From Myxococcaceae bacterium (GTDB taxonomy: Bacteria; Myxococcota; Myxococcia; Myxococcales; Myxococcaceae): a DNA stretch of 45,593 bases. The position numbers and the translations under genes are program-made. The first letter of the stretch is position 1; each line of letters starts with the position of its first letter. The notes under the pieces are model-generated. The model saw only the letters and a program-made list of their open reading frames with translations, was not told the DNA's origin and made no database searches. This document shows, one piece after another, positions 18,955-25,858 of the stretch. The DNA lies in the NCBI GenBank assembly GCA_022842905.1, contig JALHOS010000010.1, forward strand, positions 1 to 45,593. The letters are read 5' to 3'.

Positions 18955-20331
18955 ATGTTGAAGAACTTCATGCTGTGTGTGGTCACCGCGATGGGCACGG
19001 CGCTGGTGACCGTGGCGTGTTCCGGCGGGCAGATGGATCAGTGCGTGGCCAAGAACGTGCGCTGCGCGGAGCCGCTCGCGTGCGATCCGGGTGATGGCGT
19101 GTGCAAGTGCGGCGGCCGCGGAGGCGTGGCCTGTCCGACGGACTTCGTGTGCGACCCGGTGAAGAACACCTGCTTGTCGACCAAGTGTGTCGTCGACCGG
19201 CGCCCGGTGGACTGCAGCGCCCAGGCTGGCACGAGCTGCGACGTCAGCGACGGCGCGTGCAAGTGCGGCGGCACCGGCGGCATGGTGTGCGGCGCGAACG
19301 AGGTGTGCGACCCCGCGAGGAAGTCCTGCACGCCGCAGCAGAGCTGCACGAGCCAGACCTGTCCGCTCAATCAGGTGTGCAGCCCGGCGACGGGCCGCTG
19401 CTCGTGTGGTGACGCCCCGTGTGGTGCGGGGCGAACCTGCACGCTGGTCAACGGCAACCCGACCTGCACGGCGGACCAGTGCTCCGGCGTCGCGTGCACC
19501 GGGTCGAATGTGGGCGACGGCGGCGCGCGTGAAGGCAACGTGTGCGCGGCGGCCAGCGGCATGTGTGAGTGCAACGGCGTCGTGTGCAGCCAGGGCCAAG
19601 CCTGCGCCTGTCCGGCCGGGGCTGATGCAGGGTGCGCGCAGGGGCTTCGCGCCTGTCGGCCCAGCTCGCTGTGTGCCGGGGTCAACTGCGGTGGAGGCAT
19701 GGTGTGCGACTTCGCCGACGGCCTCTGCAAGTGTGGTGGACCGGGCGGGGTGGCCTGCGCCGCGAACCAGATCTGCAACCTGGGCCCGCCCGCGCAGTGC
19801 CAGGGCGGCCAGCAGTGCACGTTGCCCGACGGCGGCGCGCGGCTGTGCCCCGGCGGGACCAGCTGCGATCCGGAAGACGGTCGGTGTCGGTGTGGCGGTC
19901 GTGGCGGGCAGATCTGCGCCGCGGCGGTCAGCGTGGACGGTGGCGGCGGGACGCCAGCCGAGGTCTGCGTGCTGTCCCCGATCCAGACGGCCTGCCGCCA
20001 GCCGTGTGATCCGCGGCAGGCGTCGGCGGACTGCCCCATGGGCCAGTTCTGCTACTACGACTCGTCGGCCGCGACCCCGGTCGCCTACTGCGCCGCGCAG
20101 CCCGGCACGCCTCGTCCGGCCGGCGAAGGCTGCACGTCGCCCACCGCCTGCTTCGCCTCCGGGAGGTCGCTGCACTGCAACGGGCTGGTGACGGGTGCCA
20201 CGGGCATTTGCCGCGCGTACTGCGACGTCGCGTCTGGCTCGAGCGGCTGCATTCAGGTGCCCACCGCGCAGAACTGCGTGCAGATCATCGGCGCGCCTGC
20301 GGGCTACGGCTACTGCCAGTCAACGCAGTGA
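18955..20331 (+). CDS. Cys-rich repeat lipoprotein
   Basis: This 458-residue lipoprotein begins 12 bp after the MYXO-CTERM gene and is almost certainly cotranscribed. The signal ends in a lipobox-like TVACS (Cys near residue 22). The mature part is built of EGF-like Cys-rich units of about 45-60 residues with the recurring pattern C-D-x-x-D-G-x-C-K/R-C-G-G-x-G-G followed by further Cys. Four clear copies and several diverged ones can be read. Such units are disulphide-stabilised stalks or adhesion modules. No enzymatic motif is visible. It is probably exposed on the outer membrane and works with the other surface proteins of this operon. Confidence 0.88.
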   Translation: MLKNFMLCVVTAMGTALVTVACSGGQMDQCVAKNVRCAEPLACDPGDGVCKCGGRGGVACPTDFVCDPVKNTCLSTKCVVDRRPVDCSAQAGTSCDVSDGACKCGGTGGMVCGANEVCDPARKSCTPQQSCTSQTCPLNQVCSPATGRCSCGDAPCGAGRTCTLVNGNPTCTADQCSGVACTGSNVGDGGAREGNVCAAASGMCECNGVVCSQGQACACPAGADAGCAQGLRACRPSSLCAGVNCGGGMVCDFADGLCKCGGPGGVACAANQICNLGPPAQCQGGQQCTLPDGGARLCPGGTSCDPEDGRCRCGGRGGQICAAAVSVDGGGGTPAEVCVLSPIQTACRQPCDPRQASADCPMGQFCYYDSSAATPVAYCAAQPGTPRPAGEGCTSPTACFASGRSLHCNGLVTGATGICRAYCDVASGSSGCIQVPTAQNCVQIIGAPAGYGYCQSTQ

Positions 20332-20377
20332 AGAGCGCCGCGCCTTGGGCGCGCCAACGCGTCGCGGGAGCACGGCC

Positions 20378-21514
20378 ATGAGCGGGTTCACGGCGGAGCA
20401 CGAGGCCTTCCGGAAGTCGGTTCGGCAGTGGGTGGAGCGCACGCTGCTCCCTCATGCGCTCGAATGGGACCGGGCCGGGATCTTCCCGAAGGAGCTGTTC
20501 GCTCAGGCCGGGGAGCTCGGGTTCCTCGGCATCAACCACGATCCGAAGTACGGCGGCAGCGGGCTCGACTACTGGTACGTGGCGGTGTTCTGCGAAGAGC
20601 TGGCGCGCAGCCGCAATGCGGGCGTCAACATGGCGCTGCTCGTCCAGAGCCAAATGGCGACGCCGATCATCAACGAGATCGGCACCGACGAGCAGAAGCG
20701 GCTGTTCCTCGAGCCCGCGCTCAAGGGCGAGAAGATCGCCGCCCTGGGGGTCAGCGAGCCGGGCGTCGGGTCCGACGTGGCGAACTTGGCGACCACCGCG
20801 CGCCGTGTCGGGGACGACTACGTCATCAACGGCTCGAAGATGTGGATCACCAACGGCACGCGGGCCGACTTCATCACGTTGGCGGTGCGCACCGGCGAAG
20901 CGGGGTACGGGGGGATCTCGCTGCTGACCTTCCCGACCGACGTGAAGGGCTTCGGCGTGTCCAAGAAGCTCGACAAGATCGGCAACCTCTCGTCGGACAC
21001 GGCGATCCTCTACTTCGAGGACTGCAAGGTGCCCGCGCGCTTCGTGTTGGGGCAGGAGAACGAAGGCTTCTACCACGTGATGACGAACTTCCAGGGCGAG
21101 CGCCTGAGCGCGGCCGTCCTGGCCTGCGCGGGCATGCAGCTGCTGATCGAAGACGCGATCGCCTACGGGCAGGAGCGCCACGCGTTCGGTAAGCCGCTCG
21201 TCCGCAACCAGGTGTGGCGGCACCGGCTGGTCGATCACCTCTCGCACGTCGAGGCCGCGCGGCGCTTGACGTACCACGCGGTCGATCTGTTCGACCGGAA
21301 GCAGGAAGCCACCAAAGAGATCTCCATGGCCAAGCTGGTGACCGGCGATCTCGCCCAGCGCGTCGCCTACGACTGCCAGCAGCTGTACGGCGGCATGGGG
21401 TACATCGAAGAGACGCACGTCGCGCGGGCCTGGCGGGACATTCGCCTGCTGACCATCGGCGCCGGCACCAGCGAGGTCATGAAGGAGATCGTCGCCAAGC
21501 TCGTCGGCCTGTGA
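20378..21514 (+). CDS. Acyl-CoA dehydrogenase (long-chain type)
   Basis: The 378-residue FAD enzyme catalyses alpha,beta-dehydrogenation of acyl-CoA in beta-oxidation or a related catabolic path. The start at ATG 20378 has GGAG seven bases upstream; an open extension to 20195 overlaps the lipoprotein gene and is not used. The N-terminal, middle and C-terminal ACAD domains are all present, including GVSEPGVGSD, KMWITNG and QLYGGMGYIEE. The usual C-terminal catalytic Glu in YEGT is replaced here (IGAGTSEVM). As in long-chain and isovaleryl types, the base is expected earlier, and E241 in the FQGERL helix is the candidate. Electrons would pass to ETF. The C-terminus MKEIVAKLV also matches the long-chain branch. 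Confidence 0.93.
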   Translation: MSGFTAEHEAFRKSVRQWVERTLLPHALEWDRAGIFPKELFAQAGELGFLGINHDPKYGGSGLDYWYVAVFCEELARSRNAGVNMALLVQSQMATPIINEIGTDEQKRLFLEPALKGEKIAALGVSEPGVGSDVANLATTARRVGDDYVINGSKMWITNGTRADFITLAVRTGEAGYGGISLLTFPTDVKGFGVSKKLDKIGNLSSDTAILYFEDCKVPARFVLGQENEGFYHVMTNFQGERLSAAVLACAGMQLLIEDAIAYGQERHAFGKPLVRNQVWRHRLVDHLSHVEAARRLTYHAVDLFDRKQEATKEISMAKLVTGDLAQRVAYDCQQLYGGMGYIEETHVARAWRDIRLLTIGAGTSEVMKEIVAKLVGL

Positions 21515-21548
21515 GCCCGCGCGTCGAGTTGCTCAGCAGCCCGGCTCG

Positions 21549-21839
21549 TCAGCGCTTGGGGCCGAACAGCGCCTCGGCAGCCGCCAAGGTCGCAGATTTG
21601 CTGGCTCCGCCGCGCTGGCTGCCGTCGCCGATCTGGAAGAGCTCGCAGAAGTTGCTGCGCTCCTTGTCCAGCGGCACCTCGGCGAAGGGCTCCTTGCATT
21701 CCTTCGCGGCGGCTTCGTCGAAGTGCCGGCAATGAATGCACGCCCGAAGCTCGGCACCGCACGAAGGGCACTCGTCGCTGCGACCGATTTGCTGGAAGCC
21801 AATGTCCAGCGTGGCACCGCACTTTCCACACCCAGGCAT
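21549..21839 (-). CDS. Small zinc-ribbon protein
   Basis: The 96-residue protein starts at ATG 21839, with AGAGGG just upstream on the minus strand; an in-frame start at 21884 would overlap the neighbouring gene's first base. The N-terminus has two CxxC knuckles (CGKC and CPSC), then CIHCRHFD and two more Cys (KECKEP, NFCELF), so one or two zinc sites are likely. The C-terminal 30 residues are low-complexity. Similar short proteins are widespread in myxobacteria without known function. It is divergent from the secreted-protein gene at 21885 and converges on the acyl-CoA dehydrogenase gene. Confidence 0.8.
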   Translation of the reverse strand: MPGCGKCGATLDIGFQQIGRSDECPSCGAELRACIHCRHFDEAAAKECKEPFAEVPLDKERSNFCELFQIGDGSQRGGASKSATLAAAEALFGPKR

Positions 21840-21884
21840 GCCCTCTTGTATAACCCAACGCCTTCCTTCGGAGGTCCGACTCAC

Positions 21885-22532
21885 ATGGTTCGCATTGCGT
21901 CGTTGGTGGTGATCACGTTCGCGCTTCAGGCGTCTGCGCTGGAGCCGCTCAACATCACCGAGGAAGAGTTCAAGATGTACCAGCAGTTCCGGGCGGCCTC
22001 GTCCGACGAACGCGTGCAGGCGATGAAGCCCGAGGCCCGGCTGCCGGCCATCGCCAAGGACGCGGGCTTCAAGCTCAAGGACCTCCAGGCCGCGATCACC
22101 AAGGGTGAGGCCGCTGGAGACGTCAAGGCGAAGTGTGAGGCCAACCTCAAGGAGGCCATGGCCACGCTCGAGTTCGCCAGCCGCCTGGGCCGGCTCGAGC
22201 TGGACACGAGCGCCGCGCAGGCGGTGGCGTACGTGCAGTGGTTCAACGAGGAGCCCAAGGACCTGATCGTCGAGGCCAGCTTCGCCGCGGCCAAGGCGGC
22301 CGAAGCCTGCCCGATCGCGTCGACGATCGCCGTGTGGGCGCAGAGCAAGGCGAACCCCAAGCAGCGCGTCTTCCAGGCGCTGATCGGCGTGGGCGGCGCG
22401 GGGCGTATCAAGCTCGACAAGGTGAAGGACTTCGCCGAGACGCGGTACGTGAAGCTCTTCGAGAAGCTCAAGAGCGTGAACAACGGCGACGATCTGTCGG
22501 CCGAGGCCGGCGCCCCGAGCGCCAAGCCTTGA
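21885..22532 (+). CDS. Secreted helical protein of unknown function
   Basis: The 215-residue protein starts at ATG 21885, with GGAGG ten bases upstream. The signal peptide ends near ALQASA. The mature part is Ala/Lys/Glu-rich and predominantly helical, with no Cys pairing apart from two isolated Cys (KAKCEANL, AEACPIA) and no recognised catalytic motif. The family was not identified. It lies 24 bp upstream of rlmE and may be cotranscribed with it. A periplasmic location is inferred from the signal peptide only. Confidence 0.8.
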   Translation: MVRIASLVVITFALQASALEPLNITEEEFKMYQQFRAASSDERVQAMKPEARLPAIAKDAGFKLKDLQAAITKGEAAGDVKAKCEANLKEAMATLEFASRLGRLELDTSAAQAVAYVQWFNEEPKDLIVEASFAAAKAAEACPIASTIAVWAQSKANPKQRVFQALIGVGGAGRIKLDKVKDFAETRYVKLFEKLKSVNNGDDLSAEAGAPSAKP

Positions 22533-22556
22533 GCGCCGTCACCGCAAGCTGACCCG

Positions 22557-23177
22557 ATGGCGCGCCGCGGCGGCTACAAGCCCAAGGACCACTACTTCCA
22601 AAAGGCCAAGGCCGAAGGGCTGCGGGCGCGCTCCGCCTTCAAGATCGACGAGATCGCCAAGCGCTTCGGCCTGCTCAAGAAAGGGCAGACGGTGCTCGAT
22701 CTGGGCGCCGCACCCGGCGGCTTCCTGCAAGTGATCCTCGACGCCGTCGGGCCCAGTGGGACGGTGATCGGCGTCGACGTCGTGCCGATTCGTTCGCTCG
22801 GCGTGCCCAACGTGCGCACGCTCGCGACGGACGTGCTGGCGCCGGACTTCGACGCAGAGCTCTGTGAGGTGCACGGCGGCCCCTTCGACGTCGTCGTGTC
22901 GGATCTCGCGCCCAAGACCAGCGGCATTCGGACCACGGACGAAGCGCGCTCCTTGCGGCTGGCCGGGGTGGCGCTCGACCTCGCCCAGCGCCGAGGCCGC
23001 GTCGGCGGCCACTTCGTCGCCAAGCTCTTCATGGGCGGAGACTTCGACGCGTTCCGTGGCGTCGTCAAAGCCGCCTACACCGACTTCAAGCTCGTTCGGC
23101 CAGAGGCGACGCGCGGCGGGAGCATGGAGGTCTACGTCGTCGGGCTGAGCAAGCGCCCGCCGCCGCCGTCGTCATGA
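22557..23177 (+). CDS. rlmE: 23S rRNA (uridine2552-2'-O)-methyltransferase RlmE
   Basis: The 206-residue RrmJ/FtsJ-family enzyme methylates the ribose of U2552 in the 23S rRNA A-loop during late 50S assembly. The SAM-binding motif I is DLGAAPGGF (48-56), with GVD at 72-74. The catalytic K-D-K-E tetrad is complete: K29 (SAFKIDEI), D116 (VVSDLAPK), K156 (FVAKLFMG) and E191 (GGSMEVYV). The length is normal for bacterial RlmE. The last ~17 codons, with 37 bp beyond the stop, are duplicated at 25771-25858, so this copy is intact and the other is a fragment. Confidence 0.96.
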   Translation: MARRGGYKPKDHYFQKAKAEGLRARSAFKIDEIAKRFGLLKKGQTVLDLGAAPGGFLQVILDAVGPSGTVIGVDVVPIRSLGVPNVRTLATDVLAPDFDAELCEVHGGPFDVVVSDLAPKTSGIRTTDEARSLRLAGVALDLAQRRGRVGGHFVAKLFMGGDFDAFRGVVKAAYTDFKLVRPEATRGGSMEVYVVGLSKRPPPPSS

Positions 23178-23214
23178 GCCCGGCGGCTTTCGCTGGGGGC
23201 CACGCTCTCGGGCG
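23125..23214 (+). repeat. Direct repeat, copy A: rlmE 3' end and downstream sequence
   Basis: These 90 bp match copy B at 25771-25858 nearly base for base, apart from a few substitutions and a 2-base length difference in a GCC-rich run. Copy A covers the intact end of rlmE. Weaker similarity continues to about 23250, where CTGAAGGCG and CTGGCGCGA appear in the same order as in the end of the cyclase gene beside copy B. Together the copies bracket the two-gene block 23263-25629. Confidence 0.9.
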
Positions 23215-23262
23215 TCCTGAAGGCGCCGAGGTCGCTGGCGCGACCACGGCTTGGCGGGCCGC

Positions 23263-24681
23263 TCAGGGCCTCACGAACTCGACCACGCCGAGGCGCGTCG
23301 CGCGGTAGGCGTGGGCCCTGTTGGGGACGCCCGCTTCGTGGCCTTCGTCCAGCTGCACGTCGGCGTACGGGAAGCTCGGCTCCAAGTTGAGCCAACGCGC
23401 GCTGTTCGTCGCCGGGTTCAGGGCGATGGTCCCGTACGCGGGGGCGTCGGGATCGGGGTAGCAGACGCTGCCGAAGAGCAGCTCGCCGCCTCGCAGCCTC
23501 AAGCTGAGCGGCTTGAGGGTGCCGAAGTACTGGGGAAAGTCGTCGCCGCGGTACAGCGTCGTGACCGTGCCGCCGGACAGCGGGACGTGGATCAGGTGCC
23601 GCGGGCCGATGGCGTAGACGTCACCGCCGACGATGAGCACCGAGCCGCCGGTCGCCGCTTCGGTCGCGGCGATGGGCTTCAGCGGTAGTCCCGACGCGAG
23701 CTCGACGCCGACTGTCGGGCTCTGGCGGGAGTGCCGACGCAGCACGCAGGCGTTGCCGCGGCCCACGCTGCACACCAGGACGACGACGAACGTGTCGTCG
23801 ATCGCGAAGTCGACGATGCCTTCACCTGCTGGCGTGGTGAACAGGACGCTGCTCCCAGCGGCGTACGCCGCCGTCAGGCTGTCGCCCACCGTCTCCGTCG
23901 CCGTTCCCGCGGTGGCGAAGACCTCCGAACCGCGCGCCTTCATGCGCCAGGCGCGGAAGGACGGAGACACCACGGTCGCCGAAGTCGCTGAAGTCGCCAG
24001 CCACAGGCGCCTGTCCTGCGGCACGGAGCCGCTCAGCGTGACGAACCACGTCCCATAGGTCGGCGACTCGGCGATCGCCGACGTTGACAAGTCCTGGCCG
24101 GCATCCGCAGCGACGAGCAGACTGCTCGCACCGCCGTCCAGGGGGAGGGCGATGAACTGGTCGGTGTCTCCGGGGGCTGGGGCTGCGGTGGACCGAAGCA
24201 GCAGGAGCGAGTCCATGCGCTCGGACAGCCCTTGCAGGCTCCTCAAGCCGGGATCGACCGACAGCACCAGAGGCGCCTGGGCCTGTCGGTGCAGCAACAG
24301 GCACGGGCCGGCGTCGTTCGGACACGGAACCTGGGGCAGTTCCCAAGCACAGAGCTGCGAAGGGAGGGCCGCCAACGTCGGGACGACTCCGGCGTCCGCG
24401 AGCACAGCATGCGTGCTCATGCCACCACCAGCCGCACCGCCGCCACCAGCCGCACCGCCGCCACCAGCCGCACCGCCGGCACCAGCCGCACCGCCGGCAC
24501 CAGCCGCACCGCCGGCACCAGCCGCACCGCCGCCACCAGCCGCACCGCCGCCACCAGCCGCACCGCCGCCACCAGCCGCACCGCCGCCACCAGCGTCGTC
24601 AGCGCCGACGTCCACGGGCAACACACACGCTGCGCTCAGCACGACCAGCACCGCCAACGCTCCACCCAGGTTTCTCGTCAC
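23263..24681 (-). CDS. Lipoprotein with GGGGAA hexapeptide repeats and a probable beta-propeller
   Basis: The 472-residue protein starts at GTG 24681, preceded by GGAGAG; a TTG four codons upstream is less well placed. The lipobox is LSAAC. A run of about ten GGGGAA/GAGGAA hexapeptides follows the anchor as a flexible linker. The remaining ~380 residues contain repeated short strands with DGG, VLIVGGDVYAI and LSGGTVTTLYRG motifs, similar to the reporter-type beta-propellers common in myxobacterial lipoproteins. The exact fold is an inference. It is the second gene of a leftward pair after the putative outer-membrane protein (72-bp gap). The whole pair lies between two copies of a direct repeat. 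Confidence 0.82.
   Translation of the reverse strand: MTRNLGGALAVLVVLSAACVLPVDVGADDAGGGGAAGGGGAAGGGGAAGGGGAAGAGGAAGAGGAAGAGGAAGGGGAAGGGGAAGGGMSTHAVLADAGVVPTLAALPSQLCAWELPQVPCPNDAGPCLLLHRQAQAPLVLSVDPGLRSLQGLSERMDSLLLLRSTAAPAPGDTDQFIALPLDGGASSLLVAADAGQDLSTSAIAESPTYGTWFVTLSGSVPQDRRLWLATSATSATVVSPSFRAWRMKARGSEVFATAGTATETVGDSLTAAYAAGSSVLFTTPAGEGIVDFAIDDTFVVVLVCSVGRGNACVLRRHSRQSPTVGVELASGLPLKPIAATEAATGGSVLIVGGDVYAIGPRHLIHVPLSGGTVTTLYRGDDFPQYFGTLKPLSLRLRGGELLFGSVCYPDPDAPAYGTIALNPATNSARWLNLEPSFPYADVQLDEGHEAGVPNRAHAYRATRLGVVEFVRP
24422..24592 (-). repeat. 18-bp tandem repeat encoding GGGGAA/GAGGAA
   Basis: There are about nine to ten 18-bp units of the type GCCGCACCGCCGCCACCA on the plus strand, nearly identical in DNA. 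The three central units share a single base change (GGCACCA instead of GCCACCA), giving GAGGAA. The central block of variant units is what unequal exchange or slippage would produce. Copy number is likely to vary between strains. This is a coding minisatellite, not a CRISPR array: the units have no spacers. Confidence 0.9.
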
Positions 24682-24753
24682 ATGTCTCTCCAAGCTCGAC
24701 CGGCCTCGTCAGCGCACTGAGTGGCCTGGCATCGGCAGAACCGTTGCGACAAC

Positions 24754-25629
24754 TCACCAAGTGAAGCCGACGCTCACTGAAGCCTCTCCGCTGACGGTTG
24801 GCGGACGGAACACGGAGCCATAGCCCTGGAAGACGACTTCGGGTTGGAGGAGTGCGAAGCGTGGCCCAACGTGTACGGCGACGAGGACGCGGCCCGCGAG
24901 CAGCGTCGCGACGCGGGCGTCGAGGGCGACCCACAGCGCCGGGGCGAGCGCCTGTTGCGGGTTGGAGACGCCCTGGCCCTCGAGGCGCAGGAGCTCAGTC
25001 TGGAGCGCCAGGCAGGGGCCCAGTCGGAGCGGCCCGAGCGGCTGCGCCCAGCAGCCACCGAGCTCTGCGCCGATGAGGGGGTGGACGACGAAGCCGGCCT
25101 GCGCAGTGGGGCCGCCGCTGAAGCGGGCAGGCACGCCCGTCCGGACGCCGGTCCAGCCCAGCCACGGCAGGGAGTCCACCGTGAGGCGGAGGGCTGCGCG
25201 CGGCGTCACGGCGGGCTGTGCGCCCACGGTGGCCGCGAAGGCCACGCTCAAGCCCCACTCGACGCCTGTGACGCCTCCGTCGGCGGCTGGGCGGGCTTCG
25301 ACGAGCGGCGGCGGCATCTGGTCCTGCGGCGCGACGAGTTCCTCGGCAGGGCGGGCGCCCAGGCGCAGCAGCAACAGCGCGGCCTGCACGGCGTCAGCGC
25401 AGGCGTTGACGCGCAACGTCCGCGTCGAAACGTCTGGCGAAATGAACTTCACGTCCAGCCGCAGCGCCCCGTTGCTCGGCTCCACGACGACCGTCGCGTC
25501 GAAGTCCAGCGCGCCGACGCGCGAGGCGAATGCCTCGGGCTGCGGGCAGACGCCGTGCCAGATCAGCGTCGGCCCACTGTGGCCGGCGTCGAGCGCATGA
25601 ATCCAGGTCGTGAGCAGCAATGCGAGCAT
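24754..25629 (-). CDS. Putative outer-membrane protein of unknown function
   Basis: The 291-residue protein starts at ATG 25629 with a short signal peptide (LALLLTTWIHALDAG). The N-terminal ~115 residues form an alpha/beta-like region, and the C-terminal ~160 residues alternate hydrophobic and polar residues in amphipathic strands, ending in VGFTW. A terminal aromatic residue is typical of outer-membrane beta-barrels recognised by the BAM complex. Two-part proteins of this type are frequent in myxobacteria without known function. It is the first gene of the leftward pair, whose promoter must lie in 25630-25815. Confidence 0.75.
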   Translation of the reverse strand: MLALLLTTWIHALDAGHSGPTLIWHGVCPQPEAFASRVGALDFDATVVVEPSNGALRLDVKFISPDVSTRTLRVNACADAVQAALLLLRLGARPAEELVAPQDQMPPPLVEARPAADGGVTGVEWGLSVAFAATVGAQPAVTPRAALRLTVDSLPWLGWTGVRTGVPARFSGGPTAQAGFVVHPLIGAELGGCWAQPLGPLRLGPCLALQTELLRLEGQGVSNPQQALAPALWVALDARVATLLAGRVLVAVHVGPRFALLQPEVVFQGYGSVFRPPTVSGEASVSVGFTW

Positions 25630-25770
25630 GCGGGGTCGTGCCTCGAGCGTAGTCCACGCCTCCACGGTGTCCGGCTGCTCGTTCGACGCCCGCGGGCTGT
25701 GCCGGGGCGTGGGGGGGCCTCCTCGACGCAGGGCCGACGGCGCCAGCCCATGAGGTTCGGCGCACCAGGG

Positions 25771-25858
25771 TGGAGGTCTACGTCGTCGGGCTGAGCAAGC
25801 GCCCCGCCGCCGCCATCATGAGCCCGGCGGCTTTCGCTGGGGGCCACGCTCTCGGGCG
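25771..25858 (+). repeat. Direct repeat, copy B: rlmE 3' fragment at the end of the cyclase gene
   Basis: This is the second copy of the sequence at 23125-23214. In the old rlmE frame it still reads EVYVVGLSKRP, but it then diverges and has no upstream gene body, so it is a fragment. On the minus strand it supplies the stop and last ~14 codons of the diguanylate cyclase gene. Confidence 0.9.

Noticed and set aside
15931-20175. Very long open frame on the minus strand opposite the MYXO-CTERM and Cys-rich genes
   Set aside because: Arg/His/Ala-rich translation without domain motifs or signal. It is the antisense shadow of high-GC genes on the plus strand that have clear domains.
20195-20377. 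N-terminal extension of the acyl-CoA dehydrogenase
   Set aside because: It overlaps the Cys-rich lipoprotein in another frame; the ATG at 20378 has a good ribosome binding site and matches the family start.
24422-24592. Possible CRISPR array
   Set aside because: Units of 18 bp follow one another directly with no spacers, and they lie in frame within a coding region.
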